NCBI GenBank assembly: GCA_944470555.2
Contig: OX104127.1
Span: 158,633,276 to 158,697,275 of the forward strand
Direction of reading: 5' to 3'
Length of the DNA: 64,000 bases
DNA from: Heterobilharzia americana
Taxonomy: Eukaryota; Platyhelminthes; Trematoda; Strigeidida; Schistosomatidae
Below the pieces are notes generated by a model, which had not been told where the DNA came from, did not search any database, and saw only the letters and a list, made by a program, of their open reading frames with translations. The position numbers were made by a program, and so were the translations under genes. The stretch's first letter is position 1, and each line of letters starts with the position of its first letter. This document shows positions 23,645-36,245 of the stretch, piece after piece.

Positions 23645-24092
23645 TCATTTTCAAACTGACCATCCTGTTTCGTTCTAGTATGAGACTCCTCAGCAGTGCG
23701 CACCCACGACCACATCCCACCAGGAATCGAACCCAGAACCTTCAGGTTTCATGATCAGTACATTACCATTGCGTTAGCCACTGAGTCGGAAACCAATGAT
23801 TCGTATTTCCAACATCTGTCAGTTCACTATATAGCGTGACCATCATCGTCATCGTTTAGTATTTGTCCTTACGACCTGATAGAAGTTGGAAATATGAAAC
23901 ACTGGGTTCCGACCCAATGGCTCAGTGGTGATGTGATGGCCACGGAGCCTGAAGATCGCGGATACGATACCTGAAGGGTCTTGGGTGCGCACTGCCGAGG
24001 AGTTACATGCTAGAAAGAAACAGTTGTCCAAGGTTACCAGGTTTCCAGTGCTCCTCCAACTGATGTCAGTCCATGATGAACATCAACTTAAA
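23645..24092. repeat. SINE-B fold-back pair with internal segment
   Basis: Minus half: hammerhead boxes CTGAGGA and GAAAC, B box GGGTTCGATTCCTGGTGGGA. Plus half: head CCAATGGCTCAGTGGTGATG, ACTGCCGAGGAGTTACATGC, GAAACAGTTGTCC, ending TGATGTCAGTCCATGATGAA. Ends about 300 bp before exon 2. Confidence 0.75.
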
Positions 24093-24394
24093 ATATGTGA
24101 ACTGAATTTTTCGGGATGCACTTCTGCTGAAATGACTTGGTGCCAAACGAGCGAAATGACCTTTCGGTGTATTACGATCATTCTGATCTGCGTTGCAAAA
24201 TCTTCAGAACAACCTAACTGGCTTCTAACTACTCAGTTTGTTCACTGGATAGCTGACATACATAGTTTCCTAGTTTCATTAGTATATGACCCTAGATTAT
24301 GTTTGTAGAGGAAGATTATTTCAAGCATACTTTTAACAATATACACAGTTGGTCACTTATTTTCTGATATTTTCTTTGCTTTTCTCACCAACAG

Positions 24395-24496
24395 AGAGAT
24401 GTGAAAACCTTGTCAGCATCGTGGAAACCAACAGTGTTCTATGATAAAGATGCAGACAAACAAACGGTCAACAGAAAACAAGTCAGAGATTCAATG
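24395..24496 (+). CDS. PCTAIRE-type CDK, exon before the kinase domain
   Basis: A 102-bp exon (34 codons, phase 0 at both ends) reading RDVKTLSASWKPTV... to ...RKQVRDSM. It follows a strong polypyrimidine tract ending CAACAG and ends before GTATGT. It encodes the polar segment just N-terminal of the kinase fold. I see no catalytic motif and assign it because phases match on both sides and the next exon supplies the first kinase beta strand. The A/G-rich exon with its good acceptor stands out against the surrounding repeat-derived DNA. Confidence 0.82.
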
Positions 24497-25444
24497 GTAT
24501 GTCGATCTTTAAAATATACCTTTTGTCCAGCATACATTTAATTCGTTTTTCGACGATAATCTATGCTTGAATATGGTGGTAAGAACAAGATATAACATAA
24601 TGGAGGCGATGTCACCTTAAAACTTAAGTTTGTCACCTACTTAGACGATTAGATATAGCTCAATCTGATGCATAAAATCAACACTGTTGAAGTATGGTGA
24701 CTTACAACATTAACCAGATTAATAATCATGTTATCTTATGCTTATCATTATTGTAGATTTTCGTTTTCAGTATGATACCGCGTGATTTATCGGTTCAGAT
24801 AATGAAGTATCTATTTCTGTGTGCATACATTAGTCTCAAAAAAATTTCACCGTCTTTGATAAGACTGAATGATAAGTATTACTTCGACGTAGATGAAGTT
24901 GACTGAAGGGAAGGTTATGAGTGTCTTGCTCCAACAGTCCAATAGCATTCCTAGTGATGGACTGTGGATTTGAGCCTAAGAGGGATTACCATCAATCACT
25001 TAACATGTCGTCTTAACGGCTCCCATGCTGTTCACTGTTTACTAACCTTGGGACTGCATAAAAGAAGCGGAGGCGTGGTCAGTGAATGATGTGGTGCTGT
25101 GGAATGAAGGGTAGTTGAGTTGGGTTAGCGTCTGTTGGCGCATCACGACTCTCTGGGCAGGGTCCTAGTTATCACACAACTCAGTGGCTTAAGACGCTAT
25201 TAGATATGACTCAGAACTGTAACCACCGGCAGTCATACTGTTGCTTTCTCCTATCTTTTGTTGCTTGAAAGTAACGAATCTTTCGTTTCGAATGTACCTT
25301 ACTGAACCACTCTTCTAATCATTTTATTCTTACTGTGTTTTGTTTTGACCAACTTAGCTTCGCTTTATGTCTTCATGATGTTGTTCGTGGGGGGTGCATT
25401 TATTGTTACTCTTGATGTACTACATTTGTGTTCTAATTATAAAT

Positions 25445-25640
25445 AAACTTAACAGAAGGCAGGTACATGCAGTCGATAACTCCCAAACAGAACGAAACAC
25501 CTGTTCTAGACTCCATTTCTAGCCACCAATAAGTAAATACTATTAAATACCTTTTCAACAAATATGTTAACGAATACCTACAGACTTATGCCTTTACAGA
25601 GGATTAGCTCAAGTATGAGTAATTCATGAATATAGTCCCT
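25445..25640 (+). repeat. Sm-alpha-type SINE, decayed
   Basis: Keeps GCAGGTACATGCAG, CCCAAACAGAACGAAACACC, CTCCATTTCTAGCCACCAAT, and a diverged tail ending near 25620. The first core box reads TCGATAA, so it is inactive. Confidence 0.55.
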
Positions 25641-25802
25641 GAATTCAGGGCTGAAGTAAACAGATCGCAACCATTCCAGAAAGTTAAGTATCCCAAAGAC
25701 TTCCTAGATTTTTTGTTGGTGATTATAAGCATTTCAATATTTTGACTATTTGATAATAACGACTGGTGTAAAATCAGTGATAAAACATAATTTTAAAATA
25801 AT

Positions 25803-26010
25803 GCACTTGGTTGTGGCTAGCAGAGGAATCTAGAAGGCGGTTTTTTTCTTACTTGGGACTCATCAGCTGGATGTACCTACACTACAGTGAGTGATATTGT
25901 CCTCATTGACAATCGAACCTCGTACCCATTGTTTCAAACACCAGAGCATTATCCACTAGGCCACAGAGCCACGATAGCCACCTCTTGTATAACGGGTATT
26001 AGTTGTTACT
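25803..26010 (-). repeat. Sm-alpha-type SINE, minus-strand copy
   Basis: Minus strand: tRNA-like head GGCTCTGTGGCCTAGTGGAT, B box GAGGTTCGATTGTC, then ATCCAGCTGATGAGTCCCAA. It has the only exact CTGATGA box in the window, but the GAAA side is replaced by a T-rich run (25840-25853), so the ribozyme is broken. Confidence 0.72.
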
Positions 26011-26039
26011 ACTCACTGATATGCTTATAATCCTCCATT

Positions 26040-26440
26040 GTTTTACTGGGTAGAATTGTTCGACCTCTGTTGATATATGGGCTCATATCTAGATACCTCG
26101 ATACTGCCTGAATATGAATTATGGTAATGTACTTGGTGCTTATCGTGCCTCTGTAGCATAGTGGATAATGCCTTTGCGTTTGAAGCGATGAGCACGACGT
26201 TTGGGTCTCAGTGGGAACAATACCACTCATTATAGTGCAGTTACATCCAGCTGACGAGTCTCAAGTAGGACCAAAAGCGCGTCCTGAATTCATCTGCCAG
26301 TCATAACTAAGCACATTACTGTGAATCATTTTCAGGCAATATCGTAGCATCCGCATAGGAACCCCTATGCTGACACAGGTCGAACTATTCGATCCAATAA
26401 AATAAGGGTGAATTACAAGTGTGTCAATAAATAGTAATAA
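26040..26440. repeat. Sm-alpha-type SINE pair: minus tail, then full plus copy
   Basis: 26045-26130 is a minus-strand tail. 26140-26440 is a plus copy with head GCCTCTGTAGCATAGTGGAT, hammerhead CTGACGAGTCTCAAGTAGGA then CCAAAAGCGCGTCCTG (GAAA changed to CAAA), and tail GCATCCGCATAGGAACCCCT. Confidence 0.75.
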
Positions 26441-26591
26441 GATGTTCGATACTATTCTGCGTGTATGTGTGTGTTTACGAAGTTGTATAGCATGATGATA
26501 CTGTCTGTGATGAACGCAGTTTTTTTAATTTATTTTACACATACGCATATAGTGTGATAATCAATATTCCTAATGTCTGTTAACTTTGAAT

Positions 26592-27005
26592 TGCGGCGGG
26601 ATTCGAACAGCTGGACGCTGGCTGGAAACCAACTGCGGTTCAAATTTTCATTTTACTTTCAGTCACCACCCAGTATGAGTACTGGTCTGCCAAACCACGG
26701 CTATCTCAGATAGTCTAATGATAATCAATATGATGCTCCCCCCCTCTCTAATTCAGTTCGATTCCGACCGGGATGAGAAGTCTTGACTAAGAAGCCAGTG
26801 TGAATATGATCGAGCGATAGTAACGCGTCACGAATTCACATGGTAGTCAGGCGAAACCCTACGTGATTAAAGTGAAGTAAAACTGTGGTGAGCAGTCGGG
26901 TCTTGTAGTTCTGTCGATAGAGCATCAGGCTGGGAAGCCAGTGGTTGCTGGTTAGAATCCAACCGCAGTCAAAATCTTCATCTCACCTTCAATTATCATC
27001 AAGTA
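26592..27005 (+). repeat. SINE-C copy with internal tRNA-like unit
   Basis: 26594-26610 carries an inverted B box (GGGATTCGAACAGC). The shared body CAGTATGAGTACTGGTCTGC, CCACGGCTATCTCAGATAGT follows, then a second tRNA-like unit at 26905-26985 (TGTAGTTCTGTCGATAGAGC, TGGTTAGAATCCAACC). Same order of blocks as at 35692-36245 and 58993-59458. Confidence 0.65.
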
Positions 27006-27454
27006 TAAAGGTAGCAGTATTAAATAGTGAAAAGTTAGTCAGTCTTTGTAAGTGCTGAAATCAAGTGTTGTTGAATAAATCGGAAAAAATTCAATTTAAG
27101 TTTACCAAACTACTTATTTATGCGTAAAAATGTCTGAAGAGAAATCAGAAGTGGATGAGATAAACATAGGTACCAATCACAGTATAGTAATTGTTAAATA
27201 TACATAATGTTGGAAGGTTTGATAATTTTGTGTAGTATTATCATACATTAATTATCCTACGACAAACGTTTCTTTTGGTTGTCTCGTCTTATTCATACTC
27301 AGTAAAAAGACTTTGAGAGTTCAGCTAATTACCTCATCATTTACATTCTTTTAAAAATGTATTGATGTAGACATGATAAAGATATGCCCAGTGTTCTTAG
27401 AATGAGTTATTTTTACATCAGTCCCTTCGATATATGTTGGCGTATGGGCTGCTA

Positions 27455-27600
27455 TGCAACAACATAAATGCTATACCAGTTCTCACTGCCTAGTTAAGAG
27501 ATGATTATCAGCTTCAAGTCTCAGTGGGAACAAAATCACTCATTGGGAGGCTATTACATCCAGTTAACAAGTTCCGAATAGGAGAAAATGTATGTCTACC
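27455..27600 (+). repeat. Sm-alpha-type SINE, decayed plus copy
   Basis: CTTCAAGTCTCAGTGGGAAC, AATCACTCATTGGGAGGC, CATCCAGTTAACAAGTTCCG and GAGAAAATG keep the family order; both hammerhead boxes are mutated. Confidence 0.5.
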
Positions 27601-27711
27601 CAATCTCCATCATTTTGGTAAAAGTTCCTTTGATATTGATGAAATTCTTATACCTTTTTTAGACAAATGTCAGTGCAATATAGACTGTTTACTTCCATTA
27701 TTACTGAGTTA

Positions 27712-28212
27712 AAGGTGGACTTCAACACCGACCTTCTATCAGTGGGAGAACCATTATAAACCTGGGAACATTGAACAGCTGTTTTGTCCTAGAATGAGAC
27801 TCTTGAGCAGAGCTCACGCATGACTCCACTAGGAATCGAAACAAGGATTCGGTCAATGGGTTAGAGTCCAACGTTGATCATTTTATTACTTCCGTTGATC
27901 TGCGACATACAACCACCTTCATCCTTTCGTATCGTTGTGTCATGTCTGCCTCGGTCTACTCGACTGGACACAACTTCTCATTAGAACTTCAATATATCTC
28001 ATCTCGAACCAAGTCACTAATGAGTAGTAGACAAAAACTTAATTTGTAGATCTATGAGTATTTTAAATGGTATTCATGGTAATATTTGATCATGAAATCG
28101 ATTCCTGTCAGGATCATAGACCTATACTAGGATAAAATAACTATCATATACTCTAAGATTTTCAATGGTTCTCAAAGTTGATGTCAATCCATGATAAATA
28201 TTAACTTGAAAT
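27712..28212. repeat. SINE-B fold-back, long form, decayed
   Basis: Minus hammerhead part at 27765-27830 (CAGCTGTTTTGTCCTAGAAT, GACTCTTGAGCAG), long internal segment with ACAACTTCTCATTAGAACTT, and a plus-strand end near 28175-28205 (GTTGATGTCAATCCATGATA). Confidence 0.55.
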
Positions 28213-28689
28213 CAATAAATTTCTCATAAACCTCTAACATGAATTATACTACTTCTTACTTATTGTAAATTTGATTATAAATTCTTTGTTTAGATTCCTT
28301 ATACTATACTAATCAGACAAGTATTGAAAAAAAAATGTTTTAATTGACCCCTTTTTATAAAAAAAAAATAATCTGACGATAATATTTTAATACTTTAAAG
28401 TGAATTAACGTGTTTCGTATTCATTAACTTGTATTGTATAAAAGATACTTGAATTGAATATCATGCAGTCAGTTGATTAATCTTGTTTCATTTTTAAGCT
28501 ACATGACAAGACAGAAACAATAAGTGCTCTTCAATGGCATAACTTTATTTATAACTTATCAGTTAGACTTATATGTCTATTAATTCTATTATACTTTTCT
28601 CAGTAATATTACTCAAATTCAAGATCAACTGCTTTCAACATTACAACATTATCTACTGTGATGTTTGATTAGATTCCAGTCACAATGTA

Positions 28690-28890
28690 AACAATATTTT
28701 TATAGCTAGAAGATAAGTACATCCAGCTAAAGAGTCTAAAATAAGATGAAATACACATCATAGATTCTACTGTTAGCCAATCTGCCCTATTACTATCAAG
28801 ACTGAAAATATTGGCAATACTAATGAATTGGTATACGAGCCTATATGTCAATAATGACCTTTCAATTCCTTGCAGTCAATGAGTGAGATT
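28690..28890 (+). repeat. Sm-alpha-type SINE, 3' part
   Basis: TACATCCAGCTAAAGAGTCT, AAAATAAGATGAAATACACA, TAGATTCTACTGTTAGCC and the family tail (CGAGCCTATATGTCAATAAT). The head is lost. Confidence 0.6.
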
Positions 28891-29144
28891 GACAACCGAA
28901 AAACCGGGTGTTGAATTTAAAAAAATCTCATTGTCTTCAACAGATATCAACTTTTATTCAGAATTTTAAGTATTTCCTTGTACTGACCGAGAGTATTGAA
29001 TCGATTAGTAATCGTTTTTTGTAACGAACTAACCTCCAGAGAGAAATATATATGGCTATCTCAAATTAGTTGGGTAAATATATAAATTTTCAGAATAAAT
29101 TCTTCTATACCAGTCCTGTTCGTACTATTCCCACTGATTTGAGT

Positions 29145-29960
29145 TATTTAGTCGTGGAGATTTCATCGTCTTTCTAGACAACATCATCAACACCACCTTC
29201 ACTATGAAGTGAGCTGTCAATATCTCTCAGTCAGTGAGTCAACACCTTCCACACACCAACTGATTTGTGTGTGGTTGGTTGTTTCCCTTGATTGTTGTGT
29301 TATCGACTAACTACACATTTTCCTGTTGACAATTCTTCCACTTGACTTCTCACCTTCCTCTCCTTTTCATTCATAGATTCGATCTGTTTCTATACATCTA
29401 TTGATTACTGACTGACTGAACTGAATGTCATGCTTCTAGGAATTCTATGATATTCTGTGTGTTTCCTCTCTACATCCAACATTTCTACATTGCGAAAATG
29501 GAATTCATGTCCATACTTATTATCCACATGCATTGAAAGGAGCAGCGATGAGATGTCGTGACGTTTAACAGCCAACTGATGTTCATGTAGACGAAGACGA
29601 AGAGGGTGACCACTTTGTCCAATGTAGTTTTGATCACAATTAGTGTAGTTGATTTTGTGAATGATATTCAGTTTGTCTTGTTTGATTGTTGCATCCTTTG
29701 ATCATTCTGTATAATGGTGTTTGTAGGGAAATTGTTGGTTGATGAGTGGCCACATCAATTCCAAGTGGTCTTAATAATGTTGTTGTGATTTCTGACATCT
29801 TCTTGACGTAAGGTGGAATGGTGAATTCGTTGATTCCAGTGGATGACTTTGTAGTTAATAATGCATAGGATAGGCATCTTTTCAGGAAATTTCTTCGTTA
29901 ACATTCTTTTAGGAACAGTTTCCAGTCCGTTTTAGAAGTTGACATTTTGGTCACTCCAAA
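29145..29960 (-). mobile_element. Penelope-like element (lineage 1), 3' part with GIY-YIG endonuclease
   Basis: Closely matches the reverse complement of 40900-41720. On the minus strand it includes TTLLRPLGIDVATHQPTISL-type sequence near 29750, then IHKINYTNCDQNYIGQSGHP and LRLRLHEHQLAVKRHDISS at ~29560-29660 (GIY-YIG nuclease core), and the terminal block near 29160-29260. The RT part is absent. Confidence 0.82.
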
Positions 29961-30311
29961 ATGTTATTTTCATCTGAAAGCCACAAGAGCTATAATTCGG
30001 TGAGCTATCATTTAGTTCTTACTTCCATAGATTCATCTTTGTTTTCACAGATTCTTATTATACTTATAAGTGTTTGCGTAAGGCATAAATTATGTCGTAA
30101 AGAGTTTTGTTGGTATGATGTTTTTCGGTATGTTATATGAGCAAACTTGTACAGTGAAAAAGGCTAAATTACTTTTCTATATAAAGAAGTTAAATTCGAC
30201 TGTATTACTATCATCAGTGTGTCATGATGCGATATAACGCAATTCGTTTCGCTTCATCTTTCTGAATCGACAACTACCTGTTACTTGTTCAGAAATACCA
30301 CCATTGGTCTC

Positions 30312-31735
30312 AGAATTACCAGTGAACACAAACCCTCCTACAAAAGCAGAAGTCCTGAACCCATAAAGTTACTAAAATTTGGGAAAGTAGGAAGACTATA
30401 TGGAATTTCTTCCAGAAGCACTGAAAATAGGCGGAGAGGCAACAGCAGACATGCTCACACTCTACTTCAGAAGGTTTGCAATGAAGGAAGGAAGGTAAGA
30501 TACCTATTGATCAATTGGAAGAGGGGCTACGTTGTCAGAAAAAACATATCATGTGCGGATCAAGTTGCAACGCTGTGCTAGGCATCATCATAGAACAGAG
30601 CATGGACTGGCAGTTCACTGTACCTGTACCTCAACTTCATCGACTTTGATAAGGCCTTTGATAGCGTCGACCAAGAAGCAATTTTTCAGGCAGCTGCTGC
30701 AATACTACGGTTTAAGTGAGACAAACCTTTACCAACCTCTTCAACAGCTATATGATGATGATGAGACATGTGGAGTGATTGACAATGGAAAGCTGAGTGA
30801 TGCGTTTGAAGCGAAGTGAAGACTGGAGTAAGACAAGGTTATCGCCTACTATCATCGATCATCTTCCTGATTGTGGTCAACTCGATTGGAATGGACTGGA
30901 TCATGCAGCGTGCTGTGAGGAGCTGTGAGAAGATGAGCATACACTGTTTCACCGATGAAAAGATCATAGAAGATTTGGATTTCACCGATGATAATTTGTG
31001 ACTGATGTCTTGTCGCATAAGCCCAAAGATCTACAAGAAAAACCAACAAATGTAGAGAAAAGGCAGGAAAACGGACTTCTTTCAGATGAACGTAGAGAAG
31101 ACAGGTGATGAAGATACCTAACCAACAACTTCAACAACAAGCACCAATCACCATCAACAGGAGAAACATAAAGGTAGTAGTCTCTTTCACTTACCTAGGC
31201 AGCATCGTCTCAATTACAGGCACACAGGCACAGGCACAGATGAGGATGTCAAAACAGCCAGGATCGGGAAAGACAACATTACTTGAAACAATCAGAGGGA
31301 GGTCTACTGCACTGCACTCAGCATAAAGCGTGAACAAGATCCAGATTTTCAACATTAATTCAGTCAAGTCAGTGCTTCTACATGGTTCAGAAACTTGGTG
31401 TGTTTCGAAAAGCATTTCCAACCAACTGCAGACATTCATCAACAGCTACCGACTACGCTCGCTCGATATCAGAGATGAAGATCAGGAGGCCAGAAAAAAT
31501 AAACAAGATGGACCTTGGCTGTCAACGAACCAAACAGTAACCTATCGGCCAACAAATATGCAGAAGAAAATGGAGATAGATTGGTTTTGACATACACTGA
31601 GAAGACCATTTAGGGACATCACGCACCAGGTCAGGCCAGGCCCTCGAGTGGAGCCTATATGGGAAACGACAAGTTGGGCGTCTGAGTGTGACATGAAGAG
31701 ACCCAAAGGACAAATAATAAAAATGAAAAAATTAT
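30312..31735 (+). mobile_element. RTE-type LINE, RT to 3' end, heavily decayed
   Basis: DFDKAFDSVDQEAIF-like motif A near 30640-30680, VIDNGKLSDAFEAK near 30775-30815, TGVRQGYRL near 30820-30850, and EDLDFTDDNL near 30970-31000, in which the catalytic box is TDD. A Gln-rich tract lies at 31125-31145, and the C-terminal block passes 31560. It ends at AGGACAAATAATAAAAATG after losing part of the ACTAGGAACCC motif. Confidence 0.8.
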
Positions 31736-32344
31736 ATATATTACCACACTAGTTGCTAATATTTTGGTAATTAGAATAAGGTGAAGTTGGATTTCATGTT
31801 GAAAGAATCTAAAAGTTATTTATATCAATATAAAGAAATTAACTTTTACAAACGTTTGTGTTCAAACCCTTTTGAGTGGGTAACTACGGGTCACTGCGTC
31901 TCAGGATTACTCCATCAGCTATCTGTCGATTGACTTCTAGTGTCTAACACAAAATTTTGTACATTCTCATTTACCTATAAAATAACACCAATCCAAGAGA
32001 TCTATCTTTTTAAAGTTTTGAAGTGAATCAGTAGCTATTTATTATGACCTTGAAATGAAGCACGACGTTTTAAAAGTCGCGCTTCTCATTTTTATCATCA
32101 TTGTTGCCGTTGGACATATAGTTGTACAGTCTTCCCTACTCTTACAGTTTTCCTTGTAAATTATCATTCATAAGATATTGTAATTGGTACTGATAACCAT
32201 ATCATAAGGTTTACCAAAGACAGTTAAACTTAGTATGCTCATTATTTGTACTTTATTGTAATGCATAAAATCGAATTTGAAATCGCTTATAGACCTTAGA
32301 TACTATTATTACTTTTGGTATCGGGTAAATGCAAATAGCTGAAG

Positions 32345-32820
32345 ATACTTTGGTTAGAGAACTACTGAAAATCTAGGAGAATTGGATGATTGCTTCTTTT
32401 TAACACAGGAGTCATCAGTGGTGTGCATCTCCTCTTCAGAGATCAAACTATGCGCCATCAGATCGCATGGTGAGCATATAAGTATTCAGCTAGTGGTTAG
32501 AGACTGAATGGTTCACATTTTCCTACTTCCAAATGTCGATTTGCAGTATAGCACTATCCCCAACCTGTTCAGCTGACGAATATTTGCCTTTACAACTGAC
32601 TTCAATGACTCCATTGAGTCATGGTTTCTCAACAGAACTTCAGAAAATCCATCTTGAAGGAAGTAACGAATGATCAATGGATAGAAATTCATTTAGTGGT
32701 TTGTGAAGATTGATTGGTGTCAAAAAGTAGTATAGATGAAGGAGTGACATCAGTTAAAGAACCATTAAATACCTGAAAGCCCTGGATAACTGTCAATTAA
32801 TACTGATAACTACATAATAG
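32345..32820 (-). repeat. SINE-B long form, very decayed
   Basis: Minus-strand order is still visible: GAAAATCTAGGAGAATTGGA, CAGGAGTCATCAGTGGTGTG, internal GGTTTCTCAACAGAACTTCA, then a second start at 32725 (AGTAGTATAGATGAAGGAGT GACATCAGTTAAAG). Confidence 0.45.
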
Positions 32821-32997
32821 CGTCTACAATCTCAAGATATAATTGTCATTATTATTACTGTTATTATATTGAGCTAAAGGAAACTGGGAAAACTCTATTC
32901 AAAAATTACTCCATTTCAACAATGGCAAGACATGTAATTTGCTGTTGATAGATGAGCTTTGATAGTGTCTAAATATTCTTAGTATTATACTTTACTT

Positions 32998-33290
32998 GAT
33001 GGCTAGCAAGAGAATCTCAATTGAACGTTTCATCCCTGCACTAAGATGAGTGACCGTATTCTCAGTGAGTCTTGAATGCAGTAACCATCGCTTTGAACTC
33101 CAAAGTGTTCAATAGGCTAGTGTTAGTCACTAATTGAATGAATATTCAGACAGTATGGAGGCATCTGTCAACAGAAGTCGATCAATTGCATAAAATTATA
33201 AGTATCAGTAAAACAATAAGAGATATCCATTGTACAAGTGGTAGTTAGTGTAATGTAGTAGACTGCTGGATAACAATTTTGCTGAATTAA
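32998..33290. repeat. Sm-alpha-type SINE pieces, minus then plus
   Basis: Minus strand 32998-33140 (GGCTAGCAAGAGAATCTCAA, TAAGATGAGTGACCG, CAGTGAGTCTTGAATGCAGT). It is followed by a plus tail at 33155-33215 and the start of a further plus head (CCATTGTACAAGTGGTAGTT). Confidence 0.5.
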
Positions 33291-33365
33291 CTATTCATTT
33301 AGGCTTTACTTTCTACTCCAGTGGAAAATATTAAATATATTTGAGATGAATAGGTATTTTTAATT

Positions 33366-33570
33366 TAAAGGTAGTATTCATCATGGAGTGATATCAGTTG
33401 GGGAACTATTGACAATCTGGAAGCGTTGAATAACTGTTACTTCCTAGTATGGGTCTCCTCAGTAGTACACATCCACGGCCTGCCTAAGAATCGAACTCAA
33501 TACCTCTAGGTTTCATGGAGAATGCGTCAACTATCCACCTACTGGTCAGTTTTCAGTGTTTCAATGATTT
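33366..33570 (-). repeat. SINE-B, minus-strand copy
   Basis: AAAGGTAGTATTCATCATGG, GTTGGGGAACTATTG, TATGGGTCTCCTCAGTAGTA, AGAATCGAACTCAATACCTC. On the minus strand the first core box is CTGAGGA; the GAAA side reads GAAGTAACAG. Confidence 0.65.
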
Positions 33571-33815
33571 GTCATGGAAAGCCAAAAGAAGAATTCATAT
33601 ACGGGTGTATGGGTCTATTTTACGGCAATTAGGTGAAATTTCCAGTTATGGTCAAGATACTTGATAACTGAGACTTTTATCTACGATCGTTCGCTTGAAT
33701 ATTATCACTAAATTAAAGCGTAGTGAAGATAAGTTTTACGAGATGATATAATTTCATAGTTTTTCTATAACCCTTGACAACTAATACTGCTTACATTGAG
33801 GTTTTTGGGGATTTT

Positions 33816-34213
33816 ATTTTAAAGGTAGTATTCATCATCGGGTAACATCAGTCGGGGAACTATTGAACACCTCAGAGTATTGTACAGCTGTTTCATCTCA
33901 GTATAGGACTGCTCAAATGTAAGTACCCATGACCTTGTCAAGGATTGGACTCAAGATCTTGAAGATGACCTTGGGAGATGATTATTGCTACATCATGAAA
34001 TGAAAGAACTAAGAAACTGTAGACCATTCAACTTTAACCCACTGACTAAATGGTTAACACATTCACTATGAAACCACAAGGTCGTTGGTTAGATTGCTGA
34101 CAGGGTGGTGGGTGCGTACTACTGAGGTGTCCCATACTACAATGAAACAGCTGTCCAGTGCTCCTGGATTTTCAATGATTTACCAGCTAATGTCACTCCA
34201 TGATGAATAAGCC
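33816..34213. repeat. SINE-B fold-back pair, ~400 bp with inverted ends
   Basis: Begins AAAGGTAGTATTCATCATCG and ends CACTCCATGATGAATAAGCC. The plus half retains TACTACTGAGGTGTCCCATA, then GAAACAGCTGTCCAGTGCTC, so the CTGAGG...GAAA order is clear. The minus half has CAGCTGTTTCATCTC. Confidence 0.72.
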
Positions 34214-35085
34214 TTGATTATAAATTATTCATTGGTATTCGCAGTTAAATAGAGTTATAGGAAATATTGATAACCAACCTATTTACTAGACTTTGTATTT
34301 CACACTAAACAAACAGTCACAATCCATTATTTCCTGAATATCTAATTTTCGATGTATATGGGTAATCCAAAACTGTTTCTATCACCTTTAACAACTTTTG
34401 TTCAAAGTTATCTGAAATCATCGAAAAATAGTCATTAAAATTTATTTTGTAACCAGTGAAGATAATATCTGACTTGTATTCATGTTAAGTACATCGTACA
34501 TACATCATACATACATCATTTGATTTGATAACCATTAAGGAACATGTTCTCCCCAACGGTATTTCTGCCAGTTCTACTTATACAAATATCCCTATAACTG
34601 TAGGTGAAATTGTAGATACAATATGTGGGGGCGGGGTGGAATTACTCAAATCTCGCTCTTTAAGTCTTAACACTGAGAGAGAAAATATTTCTGGGGTTAA
34701 ATCAAGAGAATCAGCATAGAAAGTCCACTTGATAGCCAACTGAAGCCTTTGTGCTGCCAAGTGTATAATTTGATCACCTTTAGATAGTAGGATTGAAGAA
34801 GACTGCTTTATCGATTTTTAACTGTAGCTATTCTTTACATTGATATACCAAAAAATGATATCACCTAGAAACATTTGTCATTTTAGTGCTTTATTTGAAT
34901 AATCTCAGTGTAAAAAACTTCATCTAATTGTAATTGGTCAATTATGAAATCTCCAATTGAATAAGAAATGGCTCGTTTTGAATTCACCAATCTACATCGT
35001 CTCTGAAGTAGACTGATGAGATAAGAAACATATATGTCAAAGGATGAGTTAACTGTACTGCATTCTCTTCTATCCCATTATACGA

Positions 35086-35690
35086 CTGTAAGAAATGGCC
35101 GTGGAAAGTAGAAGACAGGAAGAGATAGTAGGCTTGTGAACACATGTGTCTTAACAGAATTATTCATATCTGATGGAATCATTGTTTGAGAAATGTCGCG
35201 GTTGTGTGAAGGGTGCCAGGCAAGGGAGAAAGTTAGTCAATGATGTTTCATATACTGGGACACTGTTTACTTTGACATGCGATGTCAGCCGAGGTAGGAA
35301 TAGATTGCAGGTAAGCTGACTGTGACTAGACCAAGACGTGCCACTGGTCATTGTAGTCTGCATGTCGACTGCCTAGTTGTTGTCTTGAAGGTGACATAAA
35401 TCATGGTTGTAGATTTGATATCATGTCTAAACATGGATTACAGTGGTAGAGCTGATTTCATTTTCTGACATTTTTCAAAGCTTAGAAACTCCAACTAACG
35501 TTCATTTTTCAATATTCTTCCCTTATAATACACTTCTGCCTGCTTTGATATCAGCCTTTCTCTGTCCACTTGTTCTTTTCATACTTCTCTGTAGCACTAT
35601 GACTTTAACTGATGCATTTATGCGACAGGTTTCACTTCATTCATCTGTCATTGTCATGAACATGAATATGTCACACATATACTACATATT
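35086..35690. repeat. Unclassified dispersed repeat (family D), copy 2
   Basis: Partner of 5370-5861. It includes CTTGAAGGTGACATAAATCA and TTTTTCAAAGCTTAGAAACT. An 83-codon hydrophobic ORF at 35443-35694 is likely chance. Confidence 0.4.
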
Positions 35691-35691
35691 A

Positions 35692-36245
35692 TGAAACCGG
35701 GTGATGATTGAAGGTGAAATGAAAATTTGGACCACTGCCGGATTCGAACCAGCGACCTCGTAGCTCATTTAGTAGAATATCTGACCGGAAACCTGGTGGT
35801 CGATTGTTCAAATCTGGCAGTGGTCCAAATTTTCATTTCACCTTCAGTCGTCACCCAGTATCAGTACTGATCTGTCAATAACGGTTATCTCAAGTAGTCA
35901 AGTGGTTATCAGCATGATGCTCCCTCTCTATCTAATTCAGTTCGATCCCCACTGGGATGAGGAGTCCTGAATAGGCAGCCAGTTTGCATATGATCAAGCG
36001 TTAGTAACGCCTCATGGGTTCACTTGGTAGTCATGCAAAACCCTTGATGATTGGAGTGAAGTAAAAATATGATCAGCAGTCGGATCTCGTAGATCAGTTG
36101 GTAGAGCATCAGGCTGGAAACCCAGTGGTCGCTGGTTTGAATGCAACCGCGGTCAAAATCTTCATTTCACCATGAATCATCACCCAGTATCAATACCAGT
36201 CTGCCAGACCATGGCTATTTCAGATAGTCAGAACGATAATATTAT
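35692..36245 (+). repeat. SINE-C tandem pair with fold-back head
   Basis: 35699-35749 and 35806-35856 are inverted copies of ~51 bp, each with a B-box-like TTCGAAC/GTTCAAATC, surrounding a tRNA-like A box (GTAGCTCATTTAGTAGAAT). A second tRNA-like unit follows at 36088-36170 (GTAGATCAGTTGGTAGAGCA, CTGGTTTGAATGCAACC). Ends about 70 bp before exon 3's acceptor. Confidence 0.72.

Noticed and set aside
24890..25440. Less AT-rich block with tRNA-like CTCAGTGGCTTAAG, considered as a gene or repeat
   Set aside because: No long ORF, no splice pattern and no second copy in the window; left as unassigned.
34525..34719. 64-codon ORF in intron 2
   Set aside because: Overlaps an antisense ORF of similar length, has no recognisable domain and no splice context.
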